From the NCBI GenBank assembly GCA_037039685.1, contig JAWNGF010000002.1, positions 2,480,001-2,544,000 of the forward strand: a DNA stretch of 64,000 nt. Direction: 5' to 3'. Of the stretch, positions 57,778 through 64,000 are shown in pieces. Within the stretch, counting starts at the first letter, position 1, and every line of letters begins with the position of its first letter. Source of the DNA: Ceratobasidium sp. AG-K. Lineage: Eukaryota > Basidiomycota > Agaricomycetes > Cantharellales > Ceratobasidiaceae. A program made the translations under genes and the position numbers. A model generated the notes under the pieces. That model made no database searches. It saw only the letters and a program-made list of their open reading frames with translations, and had not been told where the DNA came from.

Positions 57778-58943
57778 ATGGTTTTCACTTTGTTCCCTCT
57801 TGTAAGTCGGCACTTTACTTATCTCACAGATATTCATGTCTTATAGACAGCAGGTATCTCGGCCTCTAGCTTCCAACTCGCTCCGGTTAGCTCCAATAGC
57901 TCATCTGGATGGACGCCCAGTTGCACAACCTCAGCGTGTGCGTCGACAGCGACGTGGAGCACTGGAGCAGTCAACTCCACAATATCATATTCATTTCGAG
58001 GTGCGTGTCTGTTGGTGTTATTTTCATCCTGGCTAACACATTGCAGGGTACGATGTTGCACTCGATGGAAGTGTGCAAGGTGATATGGGCGTCAGGGTGA
58101 TTCTCGACGGGAATGAAGTCGCCTGGAATCCATCCAACGGCACACTAGTCGGCATCACAAACCTCAGGGATTCGTTGTCGCATAGCGTCTCTTTGCAAGT
58201 ACTAAGTGCAGCACCAGGCTCCCTGCTCAGCGTCAGCCAGGCCCGAATCAATGCATCTACTCGAAGTGATCGAATGTAGGCCAGTTTTACTTGAATTGGG
58301 ATGGCTTGCTCAACTGGTTCATTCAGTGTCCCCACTTCCCACTGGCTACTAGACAGTGGCAACGAGGCGTTCTCGTACACGGGATTTGTCCAACAGTCTA
58401 CCAACATCTCTGGCACCATGTCTCCTGTCAACTATGTCTCTTCTGCAGCGGGAGACACGGCTAACTTGAGGTTCAACGGTTTGTCTATCCTAAGCTGTTG
58501 CTTGACTTGAGCTGATATCTTACATAGCTAGCGCACTGGCCATTTATGGACCATGTGGTCCCACAAACGGCATGATGCGCGTCTCCATCCAGGGAGAATC
58601 CACCAGCACCAGTCCTACCACCAGCACCATCAATACGACCAAACCCATTCAAGCGGACGACTGCATGCTTTACCAGTCTGCTTGGCTATCTGAAAGTGTG
58701 ATGCAGAACCTCACCATCACCAACGAGGACGGGCGGCAGCTTGGGATTAACCGAATCGAGTTTATCCGGCTGTTATATGGCGAGGTGGGTGGGGGCAGCG
58801 CCGCTGCGTTCAAGCTGGGCACGATTATTTGCATTATCATTGGCACCATGGTATTCTTTGCACTTGTCGGTCTTGCCGTTTTCATGCGGTCGAGCAAGCG
58901 GAGGCAAAAGGTCAATCGTGCGTGTGCACTTTTCTGTAGCTGA
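57778..58943 (+). CDS. Probable secreted or cell-surface protein with one C-terminal membrane span
   Basis: Exons 57778-57801, 57847-58000, 58047-58275, 58327-58478 and 58528 onward join in phase; the last exon may splice on to about 59108-59215, so the C-terminus is uncertain. Short hydrophobic N-terminus (signal-peptide-like, MVFTLFPLTAGISA). Two Ser/Thr/Asn-rich beta-type domains with many N-glycosylation sequons follow. A membrane span (LGTIICIIIGTMVFFALVGL, about 58816-58875) precedes the basic stop-transfer MRSSKRRQK. Architecture common among basidiomycete surface proteins of unknown function; no enzyme motif seen. Confidence 0.65.
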
Positions 58944-59219
58944 AGCCGTTATCTTTCATCACAAAGCTTGGGTAGCAAAACCATCGTTTGTTTGAGTTCG
59001 CATTCATTATGGGTATGCCTTGTCATTCCGTAGATATTCCTATGTTTATTCGTGTAATCGTGGCTTGGTTGGTTGTACATGGATATTATGTTGCCTATTT
59101 CTTACAGCTCTAAAGACGACGAACTCGAGATCTTCAAGAAGGTGGGGGTGACATTCCTGAGCAGCACGCACAGATTTATTGGGCAGCCACTGGCTCTGGG
59201 TATCTTTCAATGAAGTCTT

Positions 59220-62200
59220 GTTCATTTGTAGGCCAGCCCAACTAAGAAAGCGAGTTTGGTTTCGGGAGAAGACTACTCAAAGGAATTGACAGCAATAAAT
59301 ATTCTACCAGAATAATTATAATACTTGACGCATGAGCGAAATGCCGACTCATGCAGGAGATAAGAAACCACATTGGAAATGACACTGAACTATCGGACTA
59401 CATACAAAACTAAACGTACCCAGGGGGGATCGGCATCAGTCCGAGATGAGATTATTGGACCGATTCTCGTCCGGTCTGACAAAACCACCTTCGCCGATTT
59501 CCACCAGGGGCGCGGTCGGTATATGCGCGGAGAGCATAAGGCGGCAGCCATTGCTTCTCAGTGATGAGTCCCGGCAGTTTGGTTCGTGACTAAGGTCAGT
59601 CGTGTCAAGGGCATAGTCGCTCCGATCGGCGCAGGAATTAGGCACGGGTATGCAGAACCGTCTCGGTTAGACCTTGGAGTGCGACGTCGCAATCGGTACA
59701 GAGTTTCAAAGGCGGATGGCTTCATCGTCTGGCTAACACGACCGGGAGTGTGCACTGATCAGCTACCCGAAATAAAATGCGTAGAGGGTGTACAAACCGA
59801 TTGTGACAAACAGTGCACCGCACCATCCGCCGCAGGCCCCGTTTGAATCTATAATAACCCCTATCGACAGCCAGAAGAATTCGACTGGATAATATGCAAC
59901 TACCAACGCGACGCGCAGCTTGCATGCGCCTAAACCTGATTTCCTGGGATTCAGAGGCTCTATCTCTGGACGATAACGGCAGATCAGGTAGCTGCCTCCT
60001 CGTTCCGAGCCTTACACCGCGGCCAGATGTCCACCTGAGGGTGGTATTCACTCGAGTAAACCCGAAACGGACGGGATCCTTGGACCGGTGCTGGCATCGG
60101 AAGCCAAGTCTTGGCGCGTTGGCAGATAGCGAACGAGTTTCATCCGGCGGGAACGAGGTGTGCTTGGAGAGCGTAGAATCAGGGGAGGTCGATTATCGGG
60201 GATCGACTCGAGTAACGATGTTCACAGCCCATGGTAGTCGGTGGGGAGGTATTGCCAGCCAGTCCTATCCAAGGTTCGATTCAACATGGCGACTCCGAGA
60301 TACATCTCTAGCCGTATCGTTGACGACGTGTCCGAGTGCGAAGGAGAGCCGATGAGCGTGTGGAGAATGCGGCGTGTGGTTTGGTAGATGATATGGATGG
60401 TGTGCCTGAGATGAGAGAATGCGACAGGGTAGCGTGTGGAGCGTATAGCTCCGAATTGTTGACCAGGGCTAATTCGAGCCGCGTTCTGATGATTTAGACC
60501 CGGCGCGACAGAAAGCGAGTTTATATATGACCTGCGATATGCGTATTCTTGTCCGATTATGGGATGCCCAGTGGTCCGCCTGGCGGTGGGATAAATAGTT
60601 GGGTAGGGGAATAGCATCTGCCTCGACTGACTTGTATTAAACACGCCCGTGGGCGAGGAGAGGAAGTCGGGTTGAGAAGGAGTAATGGGCCATTCGAAAA
60701 GGGCGGATGGGATCGATTCTTGGGGCCTCAAGCAGTGCTCCCGTCGAGATGGCGTTCCCTGGTTCAATCACGCCCACACGAGCTAACTTCGGTAGATCAG
60801 CTCAACCAAACCAATACGAGAAATGGGAGGGCTCACGGAAGTGAGTGTGATACGGCTCATTTCTTCGGAAACCGAGTCAATCACGCAATACGATCCCCAT
60901 GCGACCTCAGTTCCACCAAGCCTGTTTGTATTATCTTGAGAGCGGTCAGAAAACCGCACCAATGTTTGCTAGCCGTATCCTATAAGACTGTTGTGCCTAT
61001 TCGCTCGTCAAACTCGACACTCACCTGAGAGTGCGGCTCGGCACAAGTTGGACGAGAGTCAACTAGAACCGGCAAGAATGGCGGGCGGAGAGGTTTGCCA
61101 CTAGTTTAGATAACTTAACCAGTGGAGGTGCAAGTCGAGATGCGTGTCTCGGAGGGGCTCAGACTAAGGGGCGCTTGTCAAGGACGGTCAAAGAGGAACT
61201 GGTCATCTTCGAGGAGTGCTGTTGGTTTGCTTCCGAGCCGCTCCACAGGTTATGTCATGCTTTGTCAGCCACCATGCGCAAAGCTCCGCCGAGAACTTCG
61301 CGATAAACGCTACTGCCCGAGGACGCCAGCAAGACACGAATAACATATCTCTAACTTGTTAAGCTTCTATCGCAAGTAACAATGCTTGTTTGCCTCCATC
61401 GCCCCATGCCATTACTTGTATGTCCCGTAATCCTTAGAGGGGCCAATGACATCTCGTGTATCTCTGTAAATCAAAAGCATACCCTAGAACTCCCCCATAT
61501 GATATCTTCAAAGCCTGTATCGATTTGACCCAATATGGCCGCTTTTTCACCTAGGGGGACCACCAAGTTAATTTGGGTGTTTCAACATAAAATCGGCCTC
61601 CTTAAGAAGTTGCCGGCGGAATACTCAAAATCTGGCCGAAACAAAGCGTGCCGAAGTTGCTGTCCTGAGCAAAGTGTACAAGTTTCTATTGATATATAGA
61701 CAACCCCACTGTAGATCACCGTGGACCCCAAATCTCCGTAAAATACGGAGGTTTATGCGGAGGTTTCCTCCGTGTCGTTGGCAAAACACGGCGGTAAACC
61801 TCGTATCTTGGTCAGCGGTCGTTGGAGTGCCTTGATCTCGACGCTGGATACGGTGATTACCTCCGTGTTTTGCCAAGGACTTGGATCAAACTCCGTAAAA
61901 TACGGAGTTTTAGGGCCCATAGTGGATGCTGGTGTAGACGGGGCGGTCGTTACACTACTCCAGATTAATGGATATCGCAGCCTCCGGATATTTAACCCCC
62001 TGCAGCCCCAAGATGGATTCTTTGAGGTTAAAATACCCACAGTATCGTAGCCGATGTAGTACACGGGTGGAAGAGAGCTAGTGCAAAGCATTGGTTCGAT
62101 TGAATGGGTATGACACAGCATAAAGCATCCGGCGGTGGGTCTTGTGTAGGGTTTTTGTTACTGATGTATCTTAGTTAGCCCAAGGCGACGTAGCCGCCAT

Positions 62201-62767
62201 TAATGACAAGCCTTAACACAATCGATTTGGTAGTGTCAACGATGTAGTAGGTGTCCGGTCCCTGGGTCTCCTCCTCCCGACCTCCACCAGCTATAGAATA
62301 CCGCCTTGCCCTCTCCATCGTGGCGGCGAGAGTGATTTCGAGCGCCCATCGCTGCCTGTCCGCTTGCTACATAGTCACAGCTGGCTTCCTCTATACAGGA
62401 GTCGCCCTATCGCCTTCCCGCAGCTCGTTGCTGCGCAGAGTCAACTTACCAACATCTCGCTGCCCACTGCTCTGCTCGGGTTCTAACTAGTATTGTTGGC
62501 TAACCCCGCTTTGCGTCTTTCTGGCGCATTCCACCACGAATTCAAATGAGATGGTTTGACATAGGGTAAAGCATCCGATAACATGACTCAACGGACCAGC
62601 GTACCCACAAATTCATGCCGAGGGCAGTCGCCACAACAACGAAGAACATAAACTACTAAGCGAATGGTCGGATCCTACCCAGTTCTGCGGCAGGGCGACT
62701 CACCTGTAATTACAGTGAGAGAGATAGATGCCGTTGCGTGTGCCCGAGGTTCTCAGGCAACTCATTC
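59220..62767. other. Gene-poor region
   Basis: Several overlapping frames of 100-180 codons exist on both strands, but none shows a family motif, plausible introns or codon pattern. A small CACTA-like MITE is at 61707-61924. Nothing else recognised. Confidence 0.5.
61707..61924. mobile_element. Small non-autonomous CACTA-like element (MITE)
   Basis: Starts CACTGTAG and ends CATAGTG. The 17-base near-palindrome CTCCGTAAAATACGGAG occurs near both ends (61734-61750 and 61891-61907). Further in, TTGGCAAAACACGG (61779-61792) is mirrored by CCGTGTTTTGCCAA (61863-61876). 218 bp, no coding capacity. The first eight bases equal those of the large CACTA-like element terminus at 20844. No clear target duplication. 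Confidence 0.55.
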
Positions 62768-64000
62768 CTATGATCCGAGATTGCTCAGATTCAATTCCTC
62801 GAGTTCTCGATGGACATCAGCGGCTTCTGTTTCGTTTCCAGCTTCGGAGAGATAATCAGCGAGTTGCTCCAGGGCTCTGGAGAATCGGGAAGAATGTGCA
62901 CTTGGATATTGTTGGTTGAGCGGGCGATAGATCTCGACGGACTGTTTGATTGCTATCAGTGCCTCATCACAACGTCCCAGCGAGTTCAAACAGAAGGACA
63001 GCTGACTTGAGGACAATGCAAGCTCAGAGTTGAACACTTCTGGTCTCTCGGATGCGAGCTGCCGACGAAGCTCCACCGCCTCCTGCACGGGGCTCAGAGC
63101 TTCGTCCAAGCGATCCAAATCGGAGAGACGACAAGAAAGGCCATGAAGTGATCGGGCATAGTCGCTGGCGAAGACCGCAGGACGCTCAGCAAAAAGCTGC
63201 TGATGAAGCTCAACCGCTTCTTGCACTGTGGTTAGGGCCTCTTCATGATGGCCTTGGACAGAGAGGTCAACCGAGAGGGAGTGGAGAGATTCGGCAAGAG
63301 TAGATGTGTGGACCGCTGGTCTCTCCGTTGAAAGTTGTCTGCGCAGTGCTACTGCCTCTTGTGACGCTAGCAACGCCTCACTGTGACGGCCTACACTGGT
63401 GAGGTCAGATGAGAGGTTATGCAGGGAGCTAGCGAGATTAGACGTAAACACTGCTGGGCGCTCTTTGGCAAGCGTTCGGCGAATGTTGACGGTCTCTTCA
63501 GTAGCTTCTAGTGCTTGCCTGTCCCTGCCCAGACGGGAGAGAACGAACGAGAGGTTCTCTAGCGAGCCGGCAAGGTCACCCATGACTGATGGTCGCTCCT
63601 TGGCTAGTTGCCGATATAGCTCGACTGTCTCTTCTGCCGTAGCTAGTCCTTCATTGTAGCGACCTAAATCAATGAAGGAACATGCAAGCGAATTTAGAGA
63701 GAATGCGAGATCAGAGACGAATGCCGACGGTTGCTCCTTGGGGAGCTGCCGGCGAAGTTCTATCGCTGCCTGTATGGCCGACAGCGAATCCTCATGCCGG
63801 CCCAGGTCCGAGAGGCAGGCTGAGTAGCAGTGCAGGTACAGTGCCATGTTGGCATTTTGTGTCGTTGTTACCTGTTCGTTAGGTGAAAGGCTGTGCTGGA
63901 TCTCGACTGCTTCCTCAACCGCTTTGAGGGCGTCGTCTGGGCGCCCAAGGCCTCTGTACGCGGTAGCCAAATGACACAGCGAGCGCGCAAGATTAGCCGA
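62768..64000 (-). CDS. TPR-repeat protein, 3' part of a gene leaving the right edge
   Basis: Open from the window edge to TAG 62768, about 410 codons. It consists of some nine TPR units of ~42 residues with the recurring pattern SLHxLSxxLxxLGRxxEAL and RRQLxxERPAVF, followed by a short helical end. It closely resembles the TPR third of the NACHT-TPR protein at 49057 and is probably the C-terminus of a related STAND protein; the NACHT part would lie outside the window. Near-identical repeat consensus suggests recent repeat turnover. Confidence 0.8.
   Translation of the reverse strand, partial: SANLARSLCHLATAYRGLGRPDDALKAVEEAVEIQHSLSPNEQVTTTQNANMALYLHCYSACLSDLGRHEDSLSAIQAAIELRRQLPKEQPSAFVSDLAFSLNSLACSFIDLGRYNEGLATAEETVELYRQLAKERPSVMGDLAGSLENLSFVLSRLGRDRQALEATEETVNIRRTLAKERPAVFTSNLASSLHNLSSDLTSVGRHSEALLASQEAVALRRQLSTERPAVHTSTLAESLHSLSVDLSVQGHHEEALTTVQEAVELHQQLFAERPAVFASDYARSLHGLSCRLSDLDRLDEALSPVQEAVELRRQLASERPEVFNSELALSSSQLSFCLNSLGRCDEALIAIKQSVEIYRPLNQQYPSAHSSRFSRALEQLADYLSEAGNETEAADVHRELEELNLSNLGS

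Noticed and set aside
59894..60767. Two overlapping ORFs of 153 (+) and 181 (-) codons
   Set aside because: They overlap antisense, lack domains, and sit in a region where similar chance frames occur on all strands.

Overview
The window looks like a nuclear chromosome of a basidiomycete (Agaricomycetes). The evidence is many short GT-AG introns of about 45-60 bases, a spliced SEC31 COPII gene, a NACHT-TPR STAND gene, chromodomain Ty3/gypsy elements, a Copia element and a CACTA/Plavaka-like transposon. The mix resembles Rhizoctonia, but that species guess is inference. I saw no tRNA, rRNA or CRISPR array.

Bases 1-42.9 kb are a nest of mobile elements inside one host membrane-protein gene, here called H. 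H coding sequence is at 20845-21700, 28919-29079 and 42093-42914, and the three pieces rejoin in frame when the elements and one copy of each 5-bp target duplication are removed. Upstream of 20845 lies the right end of a CACTA-like element, with a 4-exon accessory gene on the minus strand and a decayed transposase on the plus strand. That element carries Ty3 element D (11312-13979 visible). D carries Ty3 element B1 (1-11311). B1 carries Ty3 element A1 (2861-9866), which is intact with apparently identical LTRs. H also received Ty3 element A2 (21701-28913) and Copia element C (29080-42087). C in turn contains Ty3 element B2 (31693-38646). LTR differences agree with the nesting order where both LTRs are visible: A1 about 0, B2 about 5 in 415, A2 about 6 in 456, C about 10 in 280.

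The most interesting material is inside the Ty3 elements. All five copies (A1, A2, B1, B2, D) have an 11-12 base site placed 2 bases after the 5' LTR. It is the exact reverse complement of the predicted first bases of their own transcript, which is the arrangement of Tf1 self-priming. B1 and B2 differ by two compensated base pairs in this duplex. The A family has a third ORF (ORF3) overlapping the 3' end of pol; comparing A1 with A2, coding constraint switches from the pol frame to the ORF3 frame at its ATG. The B family has an extra coiled-coil ORF (ORF0) before gag, with a canonical -1 slippery heptamer and possibly an intron-split start codon. The A family joins gag to pol with the slippery site GGGAAAA. 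Most nonsense codons in the decayed copies fit CGA to TGA, i.e. CpG decay.

Bases 43.3-64 kb are gene-bearing. They hold SEC31 (9 exons, one GC-AG intron), a convergent 5-exon NACHT-TPR gene, and then a truncated second copy of the same pair (SEC31 pseudogene plus the NACHT 5' half). These are followed by a secreted or membrane protein gene with one C-terminal membrane span, a 3.5-kb gene-poor stretch with a small CACTA-like MITE, and the 3' part of another TPR gene leaving the right edge. SEC31 serves ER-to-Golgi COPII coats; the NACHT-TPR proteins resemble fungal NOD-like receptors.
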